Source: Dechloromonas denitrificans (GTDB lineage: Bacteria > Pseudomonadota > Gammaproteobacteria > Burkholderiales > Rhodocyclaceae). From it: DNA of 64,000 nucleotides. Each line of letters begins with the position of its first letter. Positions within the stretch are counted from its first letter, which is position 1. The notes below the pieces were generated by a model that saw only the letters and a program-made list of their open reading frames with translations, ran no database searches and had not been told where the DNA came from. The stretch is from assembly GCF_020510665.1 (NCBI RefSeq), contig NZ_CP075187.1:1322501-1386500 (forward strand). The letters run 5' to 3'. Both the position numbers and the translations under genes were made by a program. This document shows positions 7,959-16,466 of this stretch, piece by piece.

Positions 7959-8702
7959 ATGGCGATGGCGATCAACTTTCCGCCGGAACTGCGCCTGCCG
8001 GTTGTGCCGGCTGGGTTGAGTCGCCGATTTGTCGCCTTGCTCGGCTTGTCGCTGCTCTTCCATGCCGGGCTGTTCGGACTGGTCAGCTGGCAGCGCCATA
8101 GCGTTCCACCCGTCTTGCCGACGATCATCGCCGTGCTGCGCCCGGTCAGCACGCCAGAATCCGGACCCAGCGCCCCGGCTCAAGCCCCGGCGGCGGCTGT
8201 GCTCCCCAGGAAGGTCCGGCAGGTGCCCGTCCATACGCCTGAAAAATCCAGCGTACGGACAATTGCGCCGGCCGGGCCGTCCACCGTTGCGACGCCCGCC
8301 GCACCGAGCGAGGCCGCGCGTCTGCCGGCAGTGACCGTGGCGGCGCCGAGCGAAGCGGTGGCCAGCCGCGAAGTCGTCGTCGCGCCGGCCAAGCCGCAGA
8401 GCGAGGTGCTCGATGCCTATCGCCGTCGCCTCGGTGAGCTGCTGGCCCGCCATCAGGAATACCCGCGCGTTGCCGCGCTGCGCGGCTGGGAAGGTGAAGT
8501 CCGGCTGCGCCTGAAAGTCGCGCGCAAGGGAAATCTGCTCGGTGTGCAGGTCGACCGCAGCAGCGGTTTCGAGGTGCTCGACCAGCACGCGCTGGCCATG
8601 CTCGAAGCGCTGGCCGGCTTGCCGCCGCTGCCGGAAGCGTTGGAAGCCAACGAAATTCAAGTCGTCGTCCCGATCAACTACAAACTCAAAAAAACAACAT
8701 GA
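7959..8702 (+). CDS. TonB-family energy transducer, dedicated
   Basis: This 247-residue protein has one N-terminal membrane helix (about residues 21-44, RRFVALLGLSLLFHAGLFGL), a Pro/Ala-rich periplasmic spacer, and a C-terminal TonB domain (from about residue 155: YRRRLGELLARHQEYPRVA, then GEVRLRLKVARKG and SSGFEVLDQHALAML). The ATG at 7959 lies one base after the metallohydrolase stop; a second in-frame ATG is two codons later. It overlaps the TonB-dependent receptor by 4 bp (8699-8702). No ExbB/ExbD genes are beside it, so it presumably uses a shared motor. Co-translation with the receptor suggests it energises that receptor. Confidence 0.87.
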   Translation: MAMAINFPPELRLPVVPAGLSRRFVALLGLSLLFHAGLFGLVSWQRHSVPPVLPTIIAVLRPVSTPESGPSAPAQAPAAAVLPRKVRQVPVHTPEKSSVRTIAPAGPSTVATPAAPSEAARLPAVTVAAPSEAVASREVVVAPAKPQSEVLDAYRRRLGELLARHQEYPRVAALRGWEGEVRLRLKVARKGNLLGVQVDRSSGFEVLDQHALAMLEALAGLPPLPEALEANEIQVVVPINYKLKKTT

Positions 8703-11005
8703 GACAACATCACAAGCCCACTTTGCTGGCACTCGCACTGAGCGCCGCTTTTGGTCATGCTGGCGCGGTCGACCGCGAAATCCAGGCCGAAACCGTTGAA
8801 GTCGTCGGCAGTACGCCGCTCTCCGGGGTCGGCGTGCCGCGCCTGCACCTGCCGGCCAATGTCCAGTCGATCAGCGCCAGCCAGATGGAGGAGCAGGAGA
8901 GCCTGAACCTGCCCGAGGCGATGTTGCGCCAGTTGCCCAGCGTCAATCTCAACGAGATTCAGGGCAACCCTTTCCAGGCCGATCTGAATTACCGCGGTTT
9001 CACCGCCTCGCCGCTGCTCGGCACGGCGCAGGGCCTGTCGGTCTATCTCGACGGCGTGCGCATCAACGAACCGTTCGGTGACACGGTCAACTGGGATTTG
9101 CTGCCGCATTCGGCGATTGCCGGGATGGATCTGATGCCCGGTTCCAACCCGGTTTTCGGTTTGAACACGCTGGGCGGTGCGCTGGCGATCCGCACCAAGA
9201 GCGGCTTCAGTCATCCGGGCAGCAAACTCGAACTGTCCGGCGGCAGCTTCGGGCGGCGCAATGTCGAGATCGAGCATGGCGGCAACGCCGGCTCGCTCGG
9301 CTGGTATGTCGCGGCTGACTGGTTCAAGGAAGACGGCTGGCGCGATTACTCGAAATCCGAGGCCAAGCAGTTTTTCGGCAAGCTGTCGCATAAAAGCGCC
9401 GCCGGCGAGGCCGATCTGACGCTGAGCCGGGCGGTGACCAAGATGACCGGCAACGGACTGCTGCCGCTCTCGATGTTCGCCGAGCGGCGCGACCAGATTT
9501 TCACCCACCCCGACCAGACGCGTAACGACATGACCCAACTGGCGCTCAGCGGTCGTCTGTGGCTGAACGACAGCCAGAGCCTGAGCGGCAACGTCTATCA
9601 CCGGCGGAGCACGACGCGGACGCTGAACGGCGACGTCAATGACGAGTTCGAAGACGGTGTCTTCGACGGCGTGTCAAACCAGGAGTCGGGGGCCAACAAC
9701 CGGACGCGCACCCGGCAGCAGGGTAGTGGCCTGGGCGTGCAGTGGAATCTGAACAGCGCCCGGCATCAACTGACCCTCGGCACTTCGTTCGACTACGCCC
9801 GGATGAACTTCCGCCAGACCCAGCAACTCGGCCTCATCGACGCCACGCGCGGCATTGCCGATCCCGCCAGCGAACAGGAGCAGAACCGGCTGCGCGGCAC
9901 GACGCGCACGGCCAGCCTGTTTGCCACCGACACCTATGCGCTGCTGCCCAATCTGCATCTGACCGGCTCGGCCCGTTACAACATGAGCCGTGTGACGACC
10001 TTCGACGAACTCGACCGCAGCGCGCCGAATCTTGATGGCGACCACAGCTACCGCAAGCTCAATCCGGCGCTCGGCCTGAGCTGGCAGATCGTGCCGGCGC
10101 TCAATGCCTACGCCGGTTTCAGCCAGGGCAACCGCGTTCCGACGCCGATCGAACTGGGTTGTGCCGACCCGGCCAATCCCTGCACCTTGCCCAACTCGAT
10201 GGCGGCCGACCCTTATCTCAAGCAGGTCGTCACGCAAACCGTCGAAGCCGGTCTGCGCGGCAAGCTGGTCGGCGATATTGGCTGGAATGCCGGGGTCTAC
10301 CGCAGCGTTTCGAGCGACGACATCATCTTTGTCGGCACCTCGACCAGCGCCGGTTACTTCACCAATTTCGGCAAGACGCAACGTCAGGGTCTGGAACTGG
10401 GTTTGAACGGTCGCCAGAATCGTGTCGACTGGTTCGCCAACTACAGCTATCTGCACGCCACCTTCCAGTCGGGCGCTTGCCTGCTGGCTGAAAACAACAG
10501 TACGCGCGGCACCGCGCCGGAATGCACGGCGGGCGGACAGGATGATGAAATCAGAGTGCGCAAGGGCGACCGTCTGCCCGGCCTGCCGACGCACAGCGCC
10601 AAGCTCGGCCTGAACTGGCGAGCCACCGACTGGCTGCGTCTCGGCGGCGATGTCCAGGCCTTCTCCGGTCAGTACGCCCGGGGCAATGAAAACAACCAGC
10701 ACCAGTCCGGCACCTTTACCGATGCGCTGGGCAATACCCGGACTTTCGACGGACCGGGCAAGACGGCCGGCTACGCCATTCTCAACCTGAACGGCGAAGC
10801 CCGGCTGGGCGGCGGCTGGCAGATGTTTGCCAAGGTCAACAACGTCTTCGACAAGCGTTACGCGACGGCTGCCGCGCTGGCTGAAAACCCCTTCGCCGGC
10901 GGCAGCTTCCAGATCGATTCGGGCAACTGGCGGCGCGAAACTTTCGTCGCGCCGGGCGCGCCGCGTGCCGCCTGGATCGGCCTGCGCTACGCCTTCGGCA
11001 ACTGA
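8699..11005 (+). CDS. TonB-dependent outer membrane receptor in quinoprotein operon
   Basis: This 768-residue protein has a signal peptide (cleavage near HAGA). It has a plug domain (about residues 45-165; LPANVQSISASQMEEQ, LYRGF-like NYRGFTASP, LDGVRINEPFGDTVNW) and a 22-strand-type barrel ending in a typical terminal strand (WIGLRYAFGN). The first mature residues (VDREIQAETVEVVGS) could be a TonB box region. It is embedded between its own tonB and a two-component system in a quinoprotein operon. The ligand is unknown. A lanthanide chelate, or another cofactor such as PQQ, is inferred from context only. It is distinct from the PqqU-like receptor at 13748. Confidence 0.87.
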   Translation: MRQHHKPTLLALALSAAFGHAGAVDREIQAETVEVVGSTPLSGVGVPRLHLPANVQSISASQMEEQESLNLPEAMLRQLPSVNLNEIQGNPFQADLNYRGFTASPLLGTAQGLSVYLDGVRINEPFGDTVNWDLLPHSAIAGMDLMPGSNPVFGLNTLGGALAIRTKSGFSHPGSKLELSGGSFGRRNVEIEHGGNAGSLGWYVAADWFKEDGWRDYSKSEAKQFFGKLSHKSAAGEADLTLSRAVTKMTGNGLLPLSMFAERRDQIFTHPDQTRNDMTQLALSGRLWLNDSQSLSGNVYHRRSTTRTLNGDVNDEFEDGVFDGVSNQESGANNRTRTRQQGSGLGVQWNLNSARHQLTLGTSFDYARMNFRQTQQLGLIDATRGIADPASEQEQNRLRGTTRTASLFATDTYALLPNLHLTGSARYNMSRVTTFDELDRSAPNLDGDHSYRKLNPALGLSWQIVPALNAYAGFSQGNRVPTPIELGCADPANPCTLPNSMAADPYLKQVVTQTVEAGLRGKLVGDIGWNAGVYRSVSSDDIIFVGTSTSAGYFTNFGKTQRQGLELGLNGRQNRVDWFANYSYLHATFQSGACLLAENNSTRGTAPECTAGGQDDEIRVRKGDRLPGLPTHSAKLGLNWRATDWLRLGGDVQAFSGQYARGNENNQHQSGTFTDALGNTRTFDGPGKTAGYAILNLNGEARLGGGWQMFAKVNNVFDKRYATAAALAENPFAGGSFQIDSGNWRRETFVAPGAPRAAWIGLRYAFGN

Positions 11006-12366
11006 TGATGCGCCGGCCCAGCCTTCACACCCGCGTCGGCCTGGTCTTTACCGGGCTGGCGGCCAGCCTGCTGCTGGTCCTCGCCGCCTTGTGGTCGCAC
11101 GGCGCGCGCAATGCGACGCATGAAGAGGTTGAGGCGGCCAGCCGGGTGGCCGAACAATGGCTGCGGGCGACGGTCGGTGAAATGCGTCAGTTGCCGCCGG
11201 ACGTACTGCCCGAACGCGTCCTCGGCGTGGTCAAGCCGCTCGGCCGGATTCGTGCCAACGAACTGGAAGTGATCGCCGCCGACGGGCGCCTGCTTTACCG
11301 CTCGCCAGCCCCGACCTACAAGGCTGGGCGCCAGGTGCCGGGCTGGTTTGCCGGGCTGCTGACGCCCGAGTTCGAAGCGCATCGCGTTGCGCTGGGCGAG
11401 CTGCAACTGGTGCTTTATCCCGATGCCTCGCGTTCGGTGATCGATGCCTGGGACGATCTGCAGCGCATGGCCGCCTGGGCGGTGCTGCTGCTCGTTGGCT
11501 TGTTCCTGATCAGCCGCTACGCCCTCGACCGCGCTCTGCGCCCGCTGGCCCAGGTCATGCACGCGCTGGAAAGGACGGGGTCGGGGCGTTTCGATACCCG
11601 CCTGCCGGTTTTTGCCACGCCGGAGCTGGGCCGCCTGTCGCGTGCCTTCAACGGCATGGCCGACCGCCTGAATGCTGCGGTCAACGACAATGTACGGCTG
11701 GAAACCGAACAGGAAGTGGCTGAGCAGATGCAGGGCCGCCTGCAGCAGGAGCGCCAGCTGATTGCCCGCGAGTTGCACGATGAACTGGCCCAGTGCATTA
11801 CCGCTGTCCGCGCACTGGCCGGCGCCATCGTGCAGCGCAGCAGCGATCAGCCGGGACTCAAGCTGCCGGCCGAAAGCATTGTTGCCGTGACCGGCGAGAT
11901 GCAGCAGGGCGTCAGGAATATTCTCCAGCGCCTGCGGCCGGCCTCCGCCGCCGGGCTTGAAGCCGGCCTTGAACGGCTGCTGGTCGCCTGGCGCATGCAG
12001 CATGAAAACATCGAACTGCGCGCAACGATCGAGCTTGAACACGCCCGGTTGAGCGATGCCGTGGCCCAAACCCTGATCCGTATCGTCCAGGAAGGGCTGA
12101 CCAACATTGCCCGCCATGCTGCGGCCAGCCAGGTCGAGCTGCGGCTCGGCGAAGTTGCCGGACAGATCAGGCTGTCGCTGAGCGACAACGGCCGCGGTTG
12201 CGATGGCCGGCGTTCACCGCAAGCCGGTTGCGGCTTCGGACTGGCCGGCATGGCCGAGCGCATTGCCGAACTCGGCGGCGTGCTGACGATGGCACGGCCG
12301 GCGGCTGGCGGCTTTTGTCTGCAGGTTTGCCTGCCCCATCACGAAATCATGGAGGAAGCATCATGA
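11005..12366 (+). CDS. sensor histidine kinase (HAMP, HisKA_3, HATPase)
   Basis: This 453-residue membrane kinase has TM1 at about residues 9-30 and a periplasmic sensor of about 120 residues. TM2 starts at M155 (MAAWAVLLLVGLFLISRY), followed by HAMP to about residue 225. The dimerisation box is ARELHDELAQ with phospho-acceptor H258. The ATP-binding region has DNGRGCDG and GFGLAGMAERI. The start overlaps the receptor stop by one base (TGATG), and its own stop overlaps the regulator start by 4 bp. By position it is comparable to PedS2, the kinase that reads lanthanides and controls pedE/pedH in Pseudomonas putida; that equivalence is inference. It is similar in layout to the partial kinase at the left edge. 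Confidence 0.9.
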   Translation: MMRRPSLHTRVGLVFTGLAASLLLVLAALWSHGARNATHEEVEAASRVAEQWLRATVGEMRQLPPDVLPERVLGVVKPLGRIRANELEVIAADGRLLYRSPAPTYKAGRQVPGWFAGLLTPEFEAHRVALGELQLVLYPDASRSVIDAWDDLQRMAAWAVLLLVGLFLISRYALDRALRPLAQVMHALERTGSGRFDTRLPVFATPELGRLSRAFNGMADRLNAAVNDNVRLETEQEVAEQMQGRLQQERQLIARELHDELAQCITAVRALAGAIVQRSSDQPGLKLPAESIVAVTGEMQQGVRNILQRLRPASAAGLEAGLERLLVAWRMQHENIELRATIELEHARLSDAVAQTLIRIVQEGLTNIARHAAASQVELRLGEVAGQIRLSLSDNGRGCDGRRSPQAGCGFGLAGMAERIAELGGVLTMARPAAGGFCLQVCLPHHEIMEEAS

Positions 12367-13010
12367 ATTCCAATCTGCGCGGCATTCGCGTCATGCTGGC
12401 CGACGATCACGCCATCGTCCGCCTCGGTTTTCGCTTGCTGCTCGAAGGGGCGGGGGCCGAAGTGGTCGGTGAGGCGGAAACCGGCGAGAGCGCCATCCGG
12501 CTCTATGCCGAGTCCACGCCCGATCTGGTGGTGATGGATGTGTCGATGCCCGGCATCGGCGGGTTGGCTGCGCTCGAACGGCTGCTCGTCTGGGCGCCGA
12601 AAGCGCGGGTGCTGATGCTTTCGGCGCACCACGACGACATCGTTCCCGTCCGTGCCCTGCGTCTTGGCGCAAGTGGCTACCTGTGCAAGCGTGCCGCGCC
12701 GGAAGAATTCCTGCGGGCGGTCGGGCAGGTTGCGGCCGGGCGACGCTACATTGATCCCGAGCTGGCGCAGAACGTTGCACTGGCCCAGCTTTCCGGTTCA
12801 GCCAATCCGGTCGATAGCCTGACCGAAAAGGAACTGGCCGTTTTCCTCAAACTGGCCGAAGGGCGCTCGGTCAACGACGTGGCAAGCGATTTTTGCCTTA
12901 GTCCGAGCACCGTCGGGACGCATCTTTACCATATCAAGCAAAAACTCAATTTGCAGAACGCCGCCGAACTGACGCTGGTCGCCGTGCGCAACGGGTTGAT
13001 CGAAGCCTGA
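12363..13010 (+). CDS. LuxR/NarL-family response regulator
   Basis: This 215-residue protein has an N-terminal receiver (acidic pair in MLADDHA, phospho-acceptor D59 in VVMDVSMPG, later LSAHHD and a conserved Lys in YLCKRA). Its C-terminal LuxR helix-turn-helix contains LTEKELAVFLKLAEGRS and LSPSTVGTHLYHIKQKLN. Translation is coupled to the kinase by a 4-bp overlap. It is the last gene of the operon and the best candidate to bind the palindromes at 743-779. Similar regulators (ExaE/AgmR, PedR2) control quinoprotein ADH genes. The target assignment is inference. Confidence 0.92.
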   Translation: MNSNLRGIRVMLADDHAIVRLGFRLLLEGAGAEVVGEAETGESAIRLYAESTPDLVVMDVSMPGIGGLAALERLLVWAPKARVLMLSAHHDDIVPVRALRLGASGYLCKRAAPEEFLRAVGQVAAGRRYIDPELAQNVALAQLSGSANPVDSLTEKELAVFLKLAEGRSVNDVASDFCLSPSTVGTHLYHIKQKLNLQNAAELTLVAVRNGLIEA

Positions 13011-13045
13011 TGGCCGAAACTTTCTGGCAACGGCCAGAACTTGGT

Positions 13046-13522
13046 TTATGTCGGGTCTTGCAGGGCTAAGGCCAGGTATTGCGTGCCGGGCACCGGGTTG
13101 AAGCTGACTGGTTCGGCGACCGAAAAACCGAGCGATTCGTAAAGCTTCTGCGCCGCCACGAACTCCGGTAAAACGTCGAGGCAGATGCGCCGATAACCGG
13201 CCAGCCTGGCTTCGGCGATCAGCTGCTCGACGAGTTTACGGCCGAGTTGTTGGCCTCTCGCCGATGGGCGGACATAAACCCGTTTCATTTCGCAGGTCGA
13301 CGCATCAACCCGGCGCAGGGCGGCACAGCCGAGAACGGCATCCCCTTGGCGGGCCAGGAGAAGACGCCCCTCCGGCGCCGCATACTTGCCCGGCAGCCCT
13401 GCAAACTCCGTCTCGTAATCCTGAAAATCGAGGCTGACAGTCGGACTTTTGACGTACTCGCGAAAAATCGAAATAACGTCGTCGTGTTCATCCGGGAAGC
13501 GGGCTTGTCGAATGGTGAGCAT
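13046..13522 (-). CDS. GNAT-family N-acetyltransferase
   Basis: This 158-residue cytosolic protein has the GNAT core: a beta strand LLLARQGDAVLGCAAL, then MKRVYVRPSARGQQLGRKLV (the acetyl-CoA pyrophosphate loop, R/Q-x-x-G-x-G/A type), then ICLDVLPEFVAAQKLYESLGF near the C terminus. The acceptor substrate is unknown. It is convergent with the regulator operon (35 bp between stops) and is not obviously linked to the quinoprotein system. Confidence 0.88.
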   Translation of the reverse strand: MLTIRQARFPDEHDDVISIFREYVKSPTVSLDFQDYETEFAGLPGKYAAPEGRLLLARQGDAVLGCAALRRVDASTCEMKRVYVRPSARGQQLGRKLVEQLIAEARLAGYRRICLDVLPEFVAAQKLYESLGFSVAEPVSFNPVPGTQYLALALQDPT

Positions 13523-13647
13523 GATGGGCGGGGGGCGTAGAGAGGCTGGTTGCAGTCGTGTGAGGGGGCTTTCAGGCGCGGTGACGTCGATCCATGAGCA
13601 AGCCGCATTATCGCCGAGCGGTTGATGATTCTGCTTGTCACCGGCAT

Positions 13648-13664
13648 CTCATGATTTTCATGAG
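13648..13664. promoter_or_regulatory. palindrome in the pqqU upstream region
   Basis: CTCATGA and TCATGAG arms flank a 3-nt spacer. The perfect 7-bp dyad is about 85 bp upstream of the receptor start, in the 225-bp gap after the acetyltransferase gene. It is a plausible operator; the cognate regulator is unknown. Confidence 0.4.
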
Positions 13665-13747
13665 GTGGCTTTGGCGAATGTGATGGCGCGGTGCAGGCGC
13701 GGGCAGCCGATGATGTGACCTATAACTACATTGACGAGACACCTGCC

Positions 13748-15877
13748 ATGAAACACCGTCTGAGCTGCATTGCCGCCGCATTAGCCCCGATTTTTTCGCT
13801 CGGTACAGCCTGGGCTGCCGATGTGACGCTTGATCCCGTGGCTGTGACCGGTAGCCGCATCGAACACAATACGTTCGACCTGTCTGCTGCGGTCGACGTC
13901 GTCGATGCGGCCAGAATCGGTGCCGATCAGCCGAAGGTCAATGTCTCCGAGGCACTGGCCGGGGTGCCTGGCATTTCGGTGCAAAACCGCCAGAACTACG
14001 CCCAGGATCTGCAGATTTCCTCACGCGGCTTTGGCGCACGTTCGGCCTTTGGCGTACGTGGCATTCGGTTGATGGCCGATGGCATTCCGGCGTCGATGCC
14101 GGATGGCCAGGGACAGGCGGCGACTTTCAATCTTGACCGGGCTGAGCGTATCGAAGTGATGCGCGGCCCGATGTCGTCGATCTACGGCAATCACGCCGGC
14201 GGGGTGATCCAGATGTTTACTGCCGACGGCAAGGGCGCGCCGAGCATTGAAGGCGGCCTGGTGACCGGCAGCTACGGCATGTGGAAGGCCGATCTATCGG
14301 CCCAGGGTGAAGCGGCCGGGATGGGCTATGTGCTCGATACCTCGCGCTTTGCAACCGATGGCTACCGCGATCACAGCAGCGCCCAGCGCGACCAGAGTTC
14401 GGCCAAGCTGACCTTCGCGCCGGATGCCGATAGCCGCCTGATGCTTGTTGCCAATGCCTTTACCCAAACGGCGGATGACCCGCTCGGCGCGAGCTGGTCG
14501 CGCTTCAGCAGCAATCCGCGCAGCGTTGATCCGGTGGCCGAGCAATACAACACGCGCAAGAGCATCGACCACATGCAGGGCGGCGTGAGCTATGAACGCC
14601 GCTTTGGCGACCAAAGCGTGCAGGTTTCGGCCTATGCCGGCCAGCGCACGGTGATTCAGTACCAGTCGATCCCGCGTTCGGTTCAGCTGATTACCGGCGC
14701 GACGCCGGCCAACTCGGCGATTCGTCGTCATTCCGGCGGGGTGATTGATTTTGATCGTGATTTTTCCGGCGTTTCCGGTCGCTGGACAGGCAAGTACGAT
14801 CTCGCCGGCGGCAAGCTGACGACCACCGTCGGTGTCGAATACGAGCAATCCGTCGATCAGCGGCGCGGCTACGAGAACTACATCGGCACAACGCTCGGCC
14901 TGGCCGGCACCCTGCGCCGCAAGGAAGAAGACCGGGTGGCCAGTTTCGACCAGTACGCCCAGGCCGAATGGCAGGGCGAACGCTGGAACTTCACCGGCGG
15001 CCTGCGCCACAGCCGGGTCGCCTTCAAGGTCAAGGACAGCTACATCACGACCGGCAATGGCGATGACAGCGGCAGTGTCAGCTACGAAAAAACCACGCCG
15101 ATGCTCGCCGCGCTCTACCGCCTGACGCCAACGGTCAATCTCTACGCCAGCGCTTCCCGTGGCTTCGAAGCGCCGACCATGAACGAACTGTTCTACTCCG
15201 GCCCGAACAGCAGCTTCAGCTTCGACCTCAAGGCAGCGACCAGCACGCATTTCGAAACCGGCCTCAAGGCGCTGGTCGGCGACGACAGCCGGGTGGATGT
15301 CGCGTTGTTCCAGATCAGGACGAGCGACGAACTGGTCGTCGCCTCCAGCTCAGGCGGCCGAACCAGCTACCGCAATGCCGGCCAGACCCTGCGCCGAGGC
15401 ATCGAAGCGGCGGTCGACAGCCGCTGGGGCCTCGGTTTCACCAGCCGTCTGGCCTACACACTGCTCGATGCGCGCTACGACGAAGCATTCACCACCACGG
15501 TGCTCGGCGCAGCCACGCCGGTCAATGCCGGCAGCCGTTTGCCCGGCGTCGCCGCCCAGACGCTGTTCGGCGAACTGGCCTGGCGACATGCCCCGAGCGG
15601 CTTCCACATCGCCGCTGAAGGCATCGCACGCAGCAAGGTTTACGTCGAAGACAGCAACAGCCAGCAAGCCGCCCCGGCCTACACCATCGCCAACCTGCGC
15701 ATGGGCGTCGATCAGCAGGTCGGGCCGCTCAAAATGCGCGCCTTCGCCCGTCTCGACAACATTTTCGACCGCCAGTACGTTGGCTCGGTCGTCGTCGGCG
15801 ACGGCAACGGCCGATTCTACGAATCAGCCCCCGGCCGCAACTGGCTGCTCGGGGTGAATGCCAAATACGCGTTTTGA
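13748..15877 (+). CDS. pqqU: TonB-dependent PQQ receptor, PqqU (YncD)-like
   Basis: This 709-residue outer membrane receptor has a signal peptide (cleavage near AWA-A), a plug and a barrel. The plug carries blocks I recognise from Escherichia coli YncD/PqqU: VQNRQNYAQDLQISSRGFG, FGVRGIRLMADGIPASMPDG and PMSSIYGNHAGG. Barrel blocks RGFEAPTMNEL, SSSGGRTSYRNAGQT and the C-terminal FDRQYVGSVVVGDGNGRFYE also match. PqqU imports PQQ as a cofactor for apo-dehydrogenases. It has its own upstream region and a strong terminator, so it is a separate transcript. With no pqqABCDE genes nearby, it suggests at least partial reliance on external PQQ, which must be checked genome-wide. Confidence 0.85.
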   Translation: MKHRLSCIAAALAPIFSLGTAWAADVTLDPVAVTGSRIEHNTFDLSAAVDVVDAARIGADQPKVNVSEALAGVPGISVQNRQNYAQDLQISSRGFGARSAFGVRGIRLMADGIPASMPDGQGQAATFNLDRAERIEVMRGPMSSIYGNHAGGVIQMFTADGKGAPSIEGGLVTGSYGMWKADLSAQGEAAGMGYVLDTSRFATDGYRDHSSAQRDQSSAKLTFAPDADSRLMLVANAFTQTADDPLGASWSRFSSNPRSVDPVAEQYNTRKSIDHMQGGVSYERRFGDQSVQVSAYAGQRTVIQYQSIPRSVQLITGATPANSAIRRHSGGVIDFDRDFSGVSGRWTGKYDLAGGKLTTTVGVEYEQSVDQRRGYENYIGTTLGLAGTLRRKEEDRVASFDQYAQAEWQGERWNFTGGLRHSRVAFKVKDSYITTGNGDDSGSVSYEKTTPMLAALYRLTPTVNLYASASRGFEAPTMNELFYSGPNSSFSFDLKAATSTHFETGLKALVGDDSRVDVALFQIRTSDELVVASSSGGRTSYRNAGQTLRRGIEAAVDSRWGLGFTSRLAYTLLDARYDEAFTTTVLGAATPVNAGSRLPGVAAQTLFGELAWRHAPSGFHIAAEGIARSKVYVEDSNSQQAAPAYTIANLRMGVDQQVGPLKMRAFARLDNIFDRQYVGSVVVGDGNGRFYESAPGRNWLLGVNAKYAF

Positions 15878-15898
15878 GGATTGCTGGCTGAAATGAAG

Positions 15899-15921
15899 AA
15901 CCCGCCGGTGGCGGGTTTTTT
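15899..15921 (+). terminator. pqqU terminator
   Basis: A 6-bp GC stem (15901-15906 with 15910-15915), extended by two A-T pairs and with a 3-nt loop, is followed by a T-run. It is a standard intrinsic terminator 20 bp after the receptor stop. Confidence 0.85.
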
Positions 15922-15986
15922 ACTTGGGCGGTCGCTTCAAAATGGCCAGAAACAACATGCGTATGTGCCACATTCTGCGGCACCTA

Positions 15987-16196
15987 TTACGGCGCAATCC
16001 TTGGGGTAGGGATCATGCCCAGTGCCATTTTTTCCTGGTTCGTTGGCTTGGCTTTCCGACAAGGCGATGGATGCATTTCTGCACCTGATAAAACGCCGTG
16101 GCAAAGCATGCAGAAGCCGCCACACACCAGCGCGAAGAACAAACCGCCGAGCAAACTCAGAACACGAGCAATGCCCCGTGTGGACGCGAAATGCAC
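15987..16196 (-). CDS. possible small membrane protein at the left end of the cassette array
   Basis: A GTG at 16196 with AAGGG about 7 nt upstream opens a 69-residue frame with one hydrophobic, cysteine-containing segment (LLGGLFFALVCGGFCMLCHG) and a basic tail. It lies in lower-GC DNA left of attC site C. A different overlapping frame (stop 15937) looks less protein-like. Coding status is uncertain; it may be a decayed cassette gene. Apart from this and the IS remnant at 16288, I see nothing clear between 15922 and 16394. Confidence 0.3.
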   Translation of the reverse strand: MHFASTRGIARVLSLLGGLFFALVCGGFCMLCHGVLSGAEMHPSPCRKAKPTNQEKMALGMIPTPRIAP

Positions 16197-16287
16197 ATGC
16201 GAACCCTTTTTTCGGGGAAATGTGGCGTTGGTATGAACCAATCGCTTGAGCTGCGGCGTAACGGAGCATGGTGTTAGCTGGCGTTTG

Positions 16288-16401
16288 ATCTCAATGAGAA
16301 TGCTGCGGTCGACTTGGAAAAAAAGCCTGAAAACGAAAATGGCGCAGGTCAAACCTGTGCCATTTTCTTGCCGGAAGTCGGGCCGGAAAATGGTTTATTA
16401 C
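16288..16401. repeat. remnant of an IS1182-like right end
   Basis: About 110 bp closely match the right-hand noncoding end of the IS at 17364-19133 (compare with 19020-19133). The match includes the GCCTGAAAACGAAAATGGCG block, a hairpin (AATGGCGCAGGT / ACCTGTGCCATT type) and the terminal TTGCCGGAA block. No transposase remains. Its outer end abuts the crossover side of attC site C. The copy carries a TGCGGTCGAC word that the intact IS has only in weakened form. Confidence 0.6.
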
Positions 16402-16466
16402 GTTATAGGTAAGGGGCGCTGCGCGACGCTTTATCGCGCAGCGTCCCCTGCACCGCAGGGTTAGCC
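16395..16466 (-). other. attC-like site C
   Basis: This 72-bp imperfect palindrome lies directly after the metallopeptidase gene, whose TAA stop lies inside the end box. On the minus strand it begins GGCTAAC, has a strong stem around CGCTGCGCG/CGCGCAGCG, and shows the one extra base on the leading arm that sets attC orientation. The far core box is degenerate (GTAATAA rather than GTTRRRY), probably because the IS remnant joined there. About 46 bp are nearly identical to attC site A. Confidence 0.65.

Noticed and set aside
15937..16269. 110-codon minus-strand frame left of the cassette array
   Set aside because: It overlaps the more protein-like 69-residue frame, has unusual composition (many Cys, Arg and His) and no good start context.
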